64,000 nucleotides of DNA from Streptomyces sp. TRM68367 (GTDB taxonomy: Bacteria > Actinomycetota > Actinomycetes > Streptomycetales > Streptomycetaceae): assembly GCF_014495685.1 (NCBI RefSeq), contig NZ_JACTVI010000016.1, positions 1 through 64,000 of the forward strand, given 5' to 3'. The position numbers were made by a program, and so were the translations under genes. The notes beneath the pieces are model-generated. The model searched no databases and was not told the DNA's origin. It was given only the letters and a program-made list of their open reading frames with translations. Shown here in pieces: positions 21,512-29,402 of this stretch. How positions within the stretch are numbered: position 1 is the first letter of the stretch; each line of letters begins with the position of its first letter.

Positions 21512-22963
21512 TCAGTTGTCCAGCAGCGTCGTCAGCCGCGCGCGCTGCAGCTTTCCGGTGGCCCCGCGGGGCAGGGCGGGCACGACGCACAGCCGCCGGG
21601 GCCACTTGTGCCGGGCGAGCCTGCCATCGAGGTGGGCACGGATGTCGTCCAAGGTGGGGCTGCCGGAGTCGGTGACCAGGAAGGCGGTCACGAGCTCGCC
21701 CCAGACCGGGTCCGGCGCCCCGGAGACCGCGACTTCGACGACACCTGGGAAGTCGGCGAGCGCGTTCTCGACCTCGGCGGGATCGACGTTCTCCCCGCCG
21801 GTGATGATGGTGTCCTTGAGCCGCCCGACCACCGAGAGCCTGCCCTCCGCGTCGAACAGCCCCCGGTCCCCGGTGTGGAACCAGCCCGCGCGGTCGGTCA
21901 CGGCCGTCGGCCCGGCAGCGGTCCAGTAGTCGGCGGCCACCGACGGCCCGCGCACCCAGATCTCGCCGGGCGTGTCCGGCGGGACGGGCGACCCGGCAGC
22001 GTCGACGACCCTCAACTCCACCTGCGGGACGGGTGCTCCGGTGGAGTCGGCCGGCTCGTCGGGCGCGGAGTACGTCACCCCGGCCGCGGTCTCGGTCAGG
22101 CCGTAGGAGTTGACCACGCCGACCCCGCGGGCCCGGAACTCCTCGCGGGTGGCGGTCTGGGCGGGTGAGCCGCCGGACAGGATCCACCGCAGGGTGTCCA
22201 GGTCCTGGCTGCCGAACCGGGGGTGGCGGGCCAGCAGGGCGGACATGGCCGGTACGGCGAAGGCGCAGGTGACCTTGTGGTCGCGTACCAGGTCGACGAA
22301 CAGGTCCGGATCGAAGCGCGGGGCCAGGATCACCGTGCCGCGCCTCGCCCATGTGTACTGCGGAAGCCCGCCCAGTACGGCGACATGCGCCAGCGGGGTG
22401 GAGACGAGCGCGGTGTCGTCTGCGCCGAAGGGCAGCCGCGCCAGCCCGCCCACCATGCTCCAGTACAGGTTGTCGTGGGTCAGTGCGACGCCCTTGGGAC
22501 GGCCGGAGGTGCCGGACGTGAACGCGATGATCGCGATGTCGGAGCCGACCGGGGTGGTGTGCGCGACAGCCTCGGGTCCGTCGTTCTCGGGATGCAGTTC
22601 CCCCCAGGCCAGGCGGAGACCGGAGACCGTCGGAAACGTCTCGTCGGCGACCAGGGCCGTCGGGCCGGTTTCCTCGTACACGACGGCGAGTTCGCCCTCG
22701 GTCGCCTGCGGGTGCAGCGGTACGAGCACCGCCCCCATCCGCGTCACCGCGAACAGCGTGATCAGCGCCTCGGGCCGGGCCGCCCCCTGCATCACCACCC
22801 GATCGCCCTTGCACACCCCGAACTTGTCGAGCCGGGCGACGGTGCGCCGTACCGCGAGGTCGAGTTCGGCGTAGGTCCAGGTCCGGTCCTCGAAGACGAG
22901 GGCGGTCCGGGAGCCGGCCTCGGCCGCGCTGACGGCGAGGTGCGCGCCGAAGGTGCCGGTCAT
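21512..22963 (-). CDS. Class I adenylate-forming enzyme (acyl/aryl-CoA ligase)
   Basis: 483 residues. AMP-binding motif FTSGTSGRPKGVALTH, YGLTETAAGV, the GWFHTGDRG hinge block and C-terminal GATGKLQR with the catalytic lysine. It activates a carboxylic acid with ATP and most likely transfers it to CoA; at 483 residues it is slightly short for the family but complete. ATG 22963 overlaps the ferredoxin-reductase stop. With an acyl-CoA dehydrogenase and 3-hydroxyacyl-CoA dehydrogenase downstream, it probably starts the CoA-ester branch of the pathway. Confidence 0.9.
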   Translation of the reverse strand: MTGTFGAHLAVSAAEAGSRTALVFEDRTWTYAELDLAVRRTVARLDKFGVCKGDRVVMQGAARPEALITLFAVTRMGAVLVPLHPQATEGELAVVYEETGPTALVADETFPTVSGLRLAWGELHPENDGPEAVAHTTPVGSDIAIIAFTSGTSGRPKGVALTHDNLYWSMVGGLARLPFGADDTALVSTPLAHVAVLGGLPQYTWARRGTVILAPRFDPDLFVDLVRDHKVTCAFAVPAMSALLARHPRFGSQDLDTLRWILSGGSPAQTATREEFRARGVGVVNSYGLTETAAGVTYSAPDEPADSTGAPVPQVELRVVDAAGSPVPPDTPGEIWVRGPSVAADYWTAAGPTAVTDRAGWFHTGDRGLFDAEGRLSVVGRLKDTIITGGENVDPAEVENALADFPGVVEVAVSGAPDPVWGELVTAFLVTDSGSPTLDDIRAHLDGRLARHKWPRRLCVVPALPRGATGKLQRARLTTLLDN

Positions 22964-24201
22964 GCCCTCACCTCCGCGGCCCGTCTGGCTCGGGCGAGCG
23001 CGCCGAGAGTCGTTCCCGCGAGGTCGGCGGCCGACACCGGCGTTCGCCCCTCCAGCAGCCGACGGGCGGCCAGGTGCTCGGCGGGCCAGTTCAGCGTCTC
23101 CACAGCCACCAGCCGGTCCGCGCGGAAGGCGTACGCGGCCAGCCGCTCAGGGGATTCGCCCGGCACCAGCAGTACGTCGTCGGAAGCAGAACGCAGCCCC
23201 GCGATCTGCAACTTGACGTCGCCCTGGTCGCTCCAGAACCACGGCAAGCTCTCGTACACCGCGGGTGACCCCGCGATCCGGCGGCCCACCAACGTCCCCT
23301 GGTCGATGGCGTTCTGCACGGACTCCAGCCGCACCAGTCCCTCCGCGTGCGGATGGGGATGCCGGGCGCAGTCGCCGACGGCGGAGACCCGCGGATCGGT
23401 GACCGAGCGCAACTGCTCGTCCATGACCACGCCGTCGGCCACTTCCAGCCCGGCCTCCCGGGCGAGTTCGTCCCTGGGTACGGCGCCGATGCCGTAGACC
23501 ACGAGGTCGGCGGGCAGAACGCCGTGCGAGGTGACGACCCGCTCGACCCGTCCCGCGCCTTCGAGGGCCTGTACGGCAGTCCCGGTGAGGACCCGGACAC
23601 CGGCGCGCTCATGCCGTTCCCGCAGTCGCGGTTCCAGCTGCGGCGACACGGCCCGGCTGAGCAGCCGGTCGGCCAGTTCCACGACGGTCACCCGGGCGCC
23701 GCGGGCCAGGGCGACCCGGGCCAGCTCCAGTCCGATGAACCCGCCGCCGACGACCACCACGTCACGGGCCGTCTCCAGCGCCCGGCCGATCGTCAGGGCG
23801 TCGTCGAGGGAGCGCAGGGCATGGACGCCGGACAACTCGGCGCCGGGGACGGGCAACCGACGGTTGCTCGCGCCCGTCGCCAGCACCAGGTGGTCGTAGG
23901 AGAGACGGGTGCCGGCCCGGGTGAGGACCGTGCGGGCCGCGGTGTCGAGGGCGACCACCTCGTCCCCGAGGCGGATATCGATGTCCCGCTCGCCGTAGAA
24001 GGGCTCCGGCACCAGCTCGACGCGCAGGCCGTCCGGGTCGGTGTGCGCCTTCTTCGACAACGGCGGGCGCTGGTACGGCAGATGGGGTTCCGCGGCGAAC
24101 ACGGTGACGGGACCGTCGTAGCCGGATGCGCGCAGCGTCGAGACGACGCTGAACCCGGCCTGCCCGCCGCCGACGACGACCACGCCCGCTGGGCTCGTCA
24201 T
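22960..24201 (-). CDS. Ferredoxin reductase, FAD/NAD-binding
   Basis: 413 residues with two dinucleotide folds (VVVVGGGQAGFSVVSTLR at the N-terminus, VVVVGGGFIGLELARVALAR in the middle), the YQRPPLSK motif and the C-terminal reductase domain with WFWSDQ. This is the rhodocoxin/putidaredoxin-reductase type, which passes electrons from NAD(P)H to a [2Fe-2S] ferredoxin. ATG 24201 overlaps the ferredoxin stop (ATGA) and follows GAGGAG. It completes the P450 electron chain. Confidence 0.95.
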   Translation of the reverse strand: MTSPAGVVVVGGGQAGFSVVSTLRASGYDGPVTVFAAEPHLPYQRPPLSKKAHTDPDGLRVELVPEPFYGERDIDIRLGDEVVALDTAARTVLTRAGTRLSYDHLVLATGASNRRLPVPGAELSGVHALRSLDDALTIGRALETARDVVVVGGGFIGLELARVALARGARVTVVELADRLLSRAVSPQLEPRLRERHERAGVRVLTGTAVQALEGAGRVERVVTSHGVLPADLVVYGIGAVPRDELAREAGLEVADGVVMDEQLRSVTDPRVSAVGDCARHPHPHAEGLVRLESVQNAIDQGTLVGRRIAGSPAVYESLPWFWSDQGDVKLQIAGLRSASDDVLLVPGESPERLAAYAFRADRLVAVETLNWPAEHLAARRLLEGRTPVSAADLAGTTLGALARARRAAEVRA

Positions 24202-24521
24202 ACCTGCTCCTCGGGCACGTGGACGACCAGTCCGTCCAGGGCGTCGGAGAGCTGGATCTGGCAGCTGAGCCGGCTGGTGGGCCGGCGTTCGGCGGCGGTG
24301 AAGTCCAGCATTTCGTCCTCGACGTCGCCCGGCGGGCCCACCAGCTCGGACCGGTCCTCGGCGACGTAGACGTGGCAGGTGGCGCAGGAGGCGTTGCCTC
24401 CGCACTCGGCGACGATGCCCTCGACGCCGTTGGAGACGGCCGCCTGCATGAGGACGGTCCCCGACTCGGCGGTGACCTTGCGTTCGGTCCCGTCGGGCGA
24501 CCGGAAGATGACGGTGGGCAT
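24198..24521 (-). CDS. [2Fe-2S] ferredoxin, adrenodoxin/putidaredoxin type
   Basis: 107 residues with cysteines at 40, 46, 49 and 87 (CGGNASCATC ... LSC), the Cx5Cx2C...C cluster pattern of class I P450 redox partners. It lies between the P450 and its reductase and should carry electrons between them. ATG 24521 gives the conserved N-terminus MPTVIFRSPDG. Confidence 0.95.
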   Translation of the reverse strand: MPTVIFRSPDGTERKVTAESGTVLMQAAVSNGVEGIVAECGGNASCATCHVYVAEDRSELVGPPGDVEDEMLDFTAAERRPTSRLSCQIQLSDALDGLVVHVPEEQV

Positions 24522-24544
24522 GAAGTTCTCCCGATGGGGACGGC

Positions 24545-25744
24545 TCAGGGGGTTTGCCAGGTGACGTGCAGCGAGGTGAGTCCGCGGAACACCCAGCCGT
24601 CCATGCGGTCGTCCTGGTCTGCGACGAGGCGCAGTCCCTTCAGACGGCTGAAGACGAGGGGCCAGGCGATCGCGCTGACCTCGTGGCGGGCGACCCACGC
24701 GCCCATGCAGAAGTGGGGTCCGCCGCCGAAGGCGAGGTGGGGGCGGTGCGGTCGGTCCAGGTCGAACTCGTCGGCCCGCTCGAAGACCGACTCGTCGCGG
24801 TTGCCGGAGGCGATGACGAGGGCGACGCGGCTGCCGGCGGGCAGGGTGACGCCGGCGATCTCGTAGTCCTGGGTCAGCTGGCGGGGATACATGCCGATCG
24901 GGGAGATCCAGCGGGCCGTCTCCTCGAAGACCCGCTTCCAGGACGCCGGGTCCTTCAGCACCCGCTCCAGCGCGTCGGCGCGTTGCAGCAGCGCCCAGGC
25001 GCCCACGCCGAAGACGTCGCGCGGCTCGTTGACGCCTCCGCCGATGATGACCTTGATGTTGTTCTGGATCTCGGCGAGTTCCACCGGCTCGGCCGCGTGG
25101 ACCATGGAGGAGATCACCGAGCCGTCCGGCTCGCGGCGCACGGCCTCGGCCGTCTCGGCCACCGCTTCCTCGATGGCCCGGGTCGCTTGCTCCGCGCGGA
25201 GCCAGAGGTCGGGGTCGTCGGCGTAGTTGCCGTTGCCGGCCATCATCGCCCGCGACCAGTCGGCGATGTCGTCGGCGCTCGCGTTGCGCAGGCCCAGCAC
25301 CAGGGCCAGGTTGGCGGCGGCGAGCGGCTCCGCGAAGTCGGCGATGAGGTCGGCCTCGCCGCGGCCCTCGATGCGGTCGAGCAGTTCGTGCGCGGTGCGC
25401 TCGAAGGCGCCGGCCCACAGGTCGCGGACCTGGCGGGGGCGGGTGGGCGGTTCGGCCGCGGCCCGCAGGCGCCGGTGCTCCGGGTCGTCCTCGCGGAGCA
25501 TGTTCGGGCCGACCGTGCGCAGCAGCAGCGAGCCCTCCTCGCGGGAGCTGAACACCTCGGGGAGCTTCTCGGCGCGGACGATGTCCTCGTACCGGGTCAG
25601 CAGGTGGCGGCCGACGGACGGGACCCAGGCGAGCGGTGCGGTGCGGCGCAGCTCGGCATAGGAGGGATACGGGTCGCGGCGCAGCTCGGCCAGGTCGAGC
25701 TCGACGACGGGCGCGCCGGGCGCTGCCGTCGTCAGGGGGCTCAT
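24545..25744 (-). CDS. Cytochrome P450 monooxygenase
   Basis: 399 residues. Haem-binding loop FGGGPHFCMG with ligand Cys346; ExxR motif EETAR at 275-278 in the K helix. The I helix reads GGGVNEPRD (235-243) in place of the usual A-G-x-x-T, so the proton-relay threonine is missing and a Glu-Pro occupies that region. Some bacterial P450s with atypical oxygen activation or demethylation chemistry share such a motif. ATG 25744 overlaps the cupin stop. Its dedicated ferredoxin and reductase follow directly. Substrate unknown; neighbours suggest an aromatic or terpenoid acid pathway. Confidence 0.95.
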   Translation of the reverse strand: MSPLTTAAPGAPVVELDLAELRRDPYPSYAELRRTAPLAWVPSVGRHLLTRYEDIVRAEKLPEVFSSREEGSLLLRTVGPNMLREDDPEHRRLRAAAEPPTRPRQVRDLWAGAFERTAHELLDRIEGRGEADLIADFAEPLAAANLALVLGLRNASADDIADWSRAMMAGNGNYADDPDLWLRAEQATRAIEEAVAETAEAVRREPDGSVISSMVHAAEPVELAEIQNNIKVIIGGGVNEPRDVFGVGAWALLQRADALERVLKDPASWKRVFEETARWISPIGMYPRQLTQDYEIAGVTLPAGSRVALVIASGNRDESVFERADEFDLDRPHRPHLAFGGGPHFCMGAWVARHEVSAIAWPLVFSRLKGLRLVADQDDRMDGWVFRGLTSLHVTWQTP

Positions 25745-26271
25745 GACGTGCCGCCCGCACCGATCAGGACGAAGAACGCCGTGGCGGGCTCGGTGCCGTT
25801 GTTGCGCCAGGCGTGGCGGGTGGCGTTCTGCACGACGATGTCGCCGGGCCCCAGGACCGCGGTCTCCCCGCCGTCCAGGTCGAGGACCAGCTCTCCGGAG
25901 AGCACGAGGCCGTAGTCCACGGTGGGCGTCGTGTGCATGCCCGGGTTGTCCGGTTCGAAGAGCTCGGCGAGACCGGGGCTGAACTCCAGCTGCTCGGCCG
26001 CCGCGGCAGCGGGGTCCCAGCTGGGGTCGGCGTAGACACTGGCCGGCGGGAAGGTGACGGTCAGCGCGACCGTCTCGCCCGGCGCGGGTACGAAGGACTC
26101 CAGGGATGCCGTCGGATCGGCCGACGGGACGGCGGGAGCCGCCGTATTCCACACGAGGGAGCGGGCGAAGCCGGGGGTGTGCACGGACCGACTGGTGCGC
26201 GGCGGCTCGCCGTCGCTGACGATCACGGGCTTGCCGCTCGGGCTGACACCGGTGATGACTCGACGGACCAT
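25741..26271 (-). CDS. Cupin domain protein
   Basis: 176 residues. The C-terminal cupin barrel has HTTPTVDYGLVLSGELVLDL and PGDIVVQNATRHAWRN, with two histidines as probable metal ligands; the N-terminal half (residues 1-90) is less conserved. Many proteins of this type are small dioxygenases or isomerases in aromatic or terpene breakdown. ATG 26271 follows AAGGGAGAG. First gene of the cupin-P450-ferredoxin-reductase-ligase-dehydrogenase operon, directly behind a MarR-type operator. Confidence 0.88.
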   Translation of the reverse strand: MVRRVITGVSPSGKPVIVSDGEPPRTSRSVHTPGFARSLVWNTAAPAVPSADPTASLESFVPAPGETVALTVTFPPASVYADPSWDPAAAAAEQLEFSPGLAELFEPDNPGMHTTPTVDYGLVLSGELVLDLDGGETAVLGPGDIVVQNATRHAWRNNGTEPATAFFVLIGAGGTS

Positions 26272-26299
26272 GATTCTCTCCCTTGAGAAACCAACCTAC

Positions 26300-26329
26300 T
26301 GTTAGATGTTTGACGGTAAAGGTTCTAAC
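26300..26329 (-). promoter_or_regulatory. Probable MarR operator in the cupin-P450 operon promoter
   Basis: Read on the minus strand the site starts GTTAGAACCTTTACCGTCAA and ends CATCTAACA. Outer arms GTTAGA/TCTAAC form an inverted repeat. About 24 of 30 positions match the site at 28424-28453. TTTACC could be the -35, with the operator covering it and part of the spacer, which predicts repression by the neighbouring MarR protein. Confidence 0.7.
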
Positions 26330-26398
26330 TGGTTTCGGCGGTCGTGCTACGGCGGCTCCGAGCACGAGTCGGTGGACGGCCGGTTCCCCGGGGCCCGG

Positions 26399-26941
26399 TC
26401 ACTCCGCGGGCGGGGTCTCCTGGTTCACCAGAGTACGCAGCAGATGCACCAGCTCACTGAGCTGGTCATCACGGAGTACGCCGGTCCAGGCGCGCTCGCG
26501 CTTGGTCTGGGCCTCGATGGCCTGCCGCAGCGTCTCGCGACCTTCCGAGGTCAGCTCGACGAACAGCTGACGGCGGTCGGACTCGACGCGTTCGCGGGTG
26601 ACCAGGCCCCGGCTCTCCAGGGTGGTCAGCGCGCTCGAGATGCTGGCACGGGTGGATCCCGAGACCCGGCCGATGTCCTGCTGGCCGAGCGGGCCGTAGA
26701 TCCACAGGGCGTTCAGGATCCTGAAGCCCGCCCAGGTCAGGCCCAGGGGCCGGTGGACGTGCTTCTCGAAGTCCTTGGTGAGCCGGGCCTCGAGACGGGT
26801 GAGGTCGGTGACCATCTCGATCGCGTCGAGGTCCCGGGAATCGGTCGTGCCCAGCTCACGATGGTGGTGGCGCAGCAACTCCGAGAACTCCCGGGTCCGG
26901 CTCGCGGGGGCGCTCCCCGTCTCGCGCACGATGTCCGTCAC
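26399..26941 (-). CDS. MarR family transcriptional regulator
   Basis: 180 residues with a winged helix-turn-helix: LTWAGFRILNALWIYGPLGQ, SGSTRASISSALTTLESRGL and the wing RERVESDRRQLFVELTSEGR. MarR dimers usually repress catabolic genes until an aromatic ligand binds. GTG 26941 follows GGCGGGAG. It lies 22 bp behind the FAH-family gene, so it is probably transcribed with CMD-FAH and autoregulated through the operator at 28424. It faces the cupin operon promoter, which has the second site. Confidence 0.93.
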   Translation of the reverse strand: MTDIVRETGSAPASRTREFSELLRHHHRELGTTDSRDLDAIEMVTDLTRLEARLTKDFEKHVHRPLGLTWAGFRILNALWIYGPLGQQDIGRVSGSTRASISSALTTLESRGLVTRERVESDRRQLFVELTSEGRETLRQAIEAQTKRERAWTGVLRDDQLSELVHLLRTLVNQETPPAE

Positions 26942-26963
26942 GGTCTCCCGCCCTTCCCTCTGC

Positions 26964-27812
26964 CTAGCCGGCGACGACCGGATTGACCATAGTGCCCACG
27001 CCCGTGACCTCGGTGCGCAGGACCTTGCCCTCGGTCAGGTACAGCCGCGGGGTGCGGCGGACGCCGCAGCCGGCCGGGGTGCCGGTGAAGATCAGGTCGC
27101 CCGGTTCGAACGTCACCCGCTTCGACAGCCAGGCGATCAACGCGGGCACGGGGAAGATCAGGTCCGAGGTGCGGCCCCGCTGCACTTCGAGGTCGTCGAC
27201 CCAGCCGGCCACCTCGATGTCGTCCGGGTTCTCGAACTCGTCGACGGTCACCAGGTACGGGCCGATCGGGCTGAAGGTGTCGTACGACTTCGGCAGCGTG
27301 AACTGGTTGATCGGCTTGCGCCACTGCTCGCGGCGGTCGCTGATGTCCTGCCCGGCGGTCACTCCCGCGACGTACGACCAGGCGTCCGCCTCGGAGATGT
27401 TCTTGCCGGTCCTCCCCATGACTGCGACGAGTTCGGCCTCGTAGTCGACCTTGTCGTACTGCGGCTCGACCACGATCCGGTCGTAGGGACCGACGACGGA
27501 CGAGGCGAACTTCGCGAACACCGACGGCTCGTCCGGCACGGGGAGGTTGGACTCCTCGGCGTGTGCCCGGTAGTTGAGGGCCACCCCGATCGCCTTGTAC
27601 GGCTTGGCGACGCGGCCCAGGTCGCGCGGGTCGAACGGCTTCCAGTCCGCCTCGTCGGCACGCTCGGCGAGCGCGCGCAGCTCCTCGTGGAGGGAGAGGT
27701 CGGACAGGACCTCCAGGCGCGGCTCGATCGCACCCTTGCCGGCGTCCGCGATGTCGAGGGCGCGGTCGCCCTGCACGAGGACGGGACGGCCGGCGAGGTT
27801 GGCGAGCTTCAT
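26964..27812 (-). CDS. Fumarylacetoacetate hydrolase (FAH) family protein
   Basis: 282 residues. Family blocks: KPYKAIGVALNYRAHAEESN, DYEAELVAVMGRTGKNI (metal-binding acidic residues), GQDISDRREQW and GDLIFTGTPAGCG. FAH-family enzymes cleave C-C bonds of 2,4-dioxo acids, hydrate or decarboxylate 2-oxo-dienoates in meta-cleavage pathways. ATG 27812 overlaps the CMD-protein stop. Together with the divergent extradiol dioxygenase it fits the lower part of a ring-cleavage route. Confidence 0.92.
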   Translation of the reverse strand: MKLANLAGRPVLVQGDRALDIADAGKGAIEPRLEVLSDLSLHEELRALAERADEADWKPFDPRDLGRVAKPYKAIGVALNYRAHAEESNLPVPDEPSVFAKFASSVVGPYDRIVVEPQYDKVDYEAELVAVMGRTGKNISEADAWSYVAGVTAGQDISDRREQWRKPINQFTLPKSYDTFSPIGPYLVTVDEFENPDDIEVAGWVDDLEVQRGRTSDLIFPVPALIAWLSKRVTFEPGDLIFTGTPAGCGVRRTPRLYLTEGKVLRTEVTGVGTMVNPVVAG

Positions 27813-28387
27813 GCGGGCACTTCCTTCTGGTGGGGCTGCGGGAGGGGGAGTGCGAGCTCGCCCTCCGTCCGGACGCCGAGCGTGTTGATGACGGTGGCGA
27901 TGGTCAGGTACTGGCCGACGGTGTAGAGGACGTCGATGACCTGCTCGACAGTCAGGTGGGCGGTCAGCCGGTTCCACAGCTCGTCGTCGACGCCCTGGCG
28001 GTCGACGAGCGAGTCGGTGGCGGTGAGCAGCACCTGGTCGAGGTCGTCGAGCCCGCCCCACGCGCCGGTCGCGGCGGCCAGGATCGTCTCGTCGGCAAGG
28101 CCCGCGCGGCGGGCGATGCGGACGTGCTGGTCCCACTCGTAGGCCGCCTGCGCCCGGGCGGCGATCCGCAGGATCATCAGCTCCCGGGACTTCAGCGGCA
28201 GGGTGTTCTTGCCCAGCACGTGGTTGCTGAAGACGAGGTAGCGGCGCAGCGCGTCCTCGTGGTGGGCCAGGGTCGCCCAGATCGCGTAGATCCGGCCGTC
28301 CTGATCGCGGTACGGCGCCAGTGACGCCAGCGTCTTCTCCTGCAGGTCGGCCTCGTCGACGGGCTGCAGGCGGGGCTTCTCCGGCAT
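27809..28387 (-). CDS. Carboxymuconolactone decarboxylase (CMD) family protein
   Basis: 192 residues. The CMD/AhpD fold is recognised in PLKSRELMILRIAARAQAAY followed by EWDQHVRIARRAGL; the paired cysteines of AhpD peroxidases are absent (E and H remain), so a decarboxylase/lactone-type activity is more likely than a peroxidase. ATG 28387 follows GAGGAG. First gene of the CMD-FAH-MarR operon; the 81-bp gap to the divergent dioxygenase holds the shared operator. Confidence 0.88.
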   Translation of the reverse strand: MPEKPRLQPVDEADLQEKTLASLAPYRDQDGRIYAIWATLAHHEDALRRYLVFSNHVLGKNTLPLKSRELMILRIAARAQAAYEWDQHVRIARRAGLADETILAAATGAWGGLDDLDQVLLTATDSLVDRQGVDDELWNRLTAHLTVEQVIDVLYTVGQYLTIATVINTLGVRTEGELALPLPQPHQKEVPA

Positions 28388-28423
28388 CGGAGTCCTCCTC
28401 GGCTCGATGACGGCAACGTATTC

Positions 28424-28461
28424 GTCAGAGCCTTGACCGTCAAGGGTCTAACAAATATTGT
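28424..28461 (+). promoter_or_regulatory. Promoter of the dioxygenase operon with MarR-type operator
   Basis: -35 TTGACC (28433-28438) and -10 TATTGT (28456-28461) with a 17-bp spacer; ATG is 7 bp past the -10, so the mRNA is probably leaderless. The site 28424-28453 starts GTCAGAGCCTTGACCGTCAA and ends GGGTCTAACA, matching the cupin-operon site; TTGAC-C-GTCAA is itself a perfect palindrome. It lies in the divergent gap to the CMD-FAH-MarR operon. Confidence 0.75.
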
Positions 28462-28468
28462 CCTCGGC

Positions 28469-29353
28469 ATGACGATCCAGAGCCTTGGTTACGTAGGGAT
28501 CGGCGCGCCCGATCCGACAGCGTGGGCGGAGTACGCCCGCACGGTGATCGGCCTCGCGGTCGAGCCCGGGGCTGCGTCCGACAGCGGCTCTGCCGCGGGC
28601 GAGGGGCCCGTGCGCTATCGCCTGCGGATGGACCAGCATCCGTTCCGCATGTGGCTGGCGGAGGCGGAGACCGGTGGTGTGACGGTCATCGGCTGGGAGG
28701 TCCGTGACGGGGCGGCGATCGACGCGCTGACGGTGCGGCTCAAGGAGGCCGGCGTCGACGTCACGGCGGGCACCGAGGAGGAGTGCCTGGAACGTCAGGT
28801 GACCCGCATGGTGCACTTCGGCGGCCCGCTCGGTATCCGCACCGAGCTGTTCTGCGGCCGCCGCCTGGCCCCCAGCCAGTTCGTGTCACCGCTCGGCGTC
28901 GACTTCGTGACCGGGGAGCAGGGGCTCGGGCACGTCGTGATGAAGACGCCGCACGTCCAGGAGGCGATCGACTTCTACTGCGACATCCTGGGCTTCCGGC
29001 TCAGCGACACCGCCGACTACCCCTGGGGCACGTTCTACTTCCTCGGCTGCAACCCTAGACACCACAGCGTCGCCTTCATCCGCTCGTACAAGAACGAGGG
29101 CACCCACCACATCCTGTGCGAAGTGACCAGCCCGGAGGAGGTCGGCCGCGCCCTCGACCGCACGCGCGAGCACGACGTCGAGCTCATGGCCACACTCGGC
29201 AAGCACGCCAACGACGGAATGTTCTCGTTCTACATGAAGTCGCCCGCCGGCTTCGGCATCGAGATCGGCGCGGGCGGCGTGCAGGTCGACGAGAGCACCT
29301 GGGTCAGCCGTACGTACACGGCCGACATCTGGGGTCACCACCCGGTCCCGTAG
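28469..29353 (+). CDS. Extradiol ring-cleavage dioxygenase, VOC family (BphC-like)
   Basis: 294 residues with two vicinal-oxygen-chelate domains. Metal ligands are visible in the C-terminal domain: His155 in GLGHVVMKT, His213/214 in GTHHILCEVT and Glu265 in FGIEIGAGG. This is the type I extradiol pattern; such enzymes cleave catechols next to the hydroxyls using Fe(II) or Mn(II). ATG 28469 is favoured because the promoter -10 ends 7 bp upstream (leaderless); an upstream in-frame ATG at 28433 overlaps the -35. Next gene: PaaZ-like aldehyde dehydrogenase. Confidence 0.92.
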   Translation: MTIQSLGYVGIGAPDPTAWAEYARTVIGLAVEPGAASDSGSAAGEGPVRYRLRMDQHPFRMWLAEAETGGVTVIGWEVRDGAAIDALTVRLKEAGVDVTAGTEEECLERQVTRMVHFGGPLGIRTELFCGRRLAPSQFVSPLGVDFVTGEQGLGHVVMKTPHVQEAIDFYCDILGFRLSDTADYPWGTFYFLGCNPRHHSVAFIRSYKNEGTHHILCEVTSPEEVGRALDRTREHDVELMATLGKHANDGMFSFYMKSPAGFGIEIGAGGVQVDESTWVSRTYTADIWGHHPVP

Positions 29354-29402
29354 TCCGACTTCGCGTCCCTCGACCCCTCTGAAAGAAAGCGGGCCGTACC
29401 CC

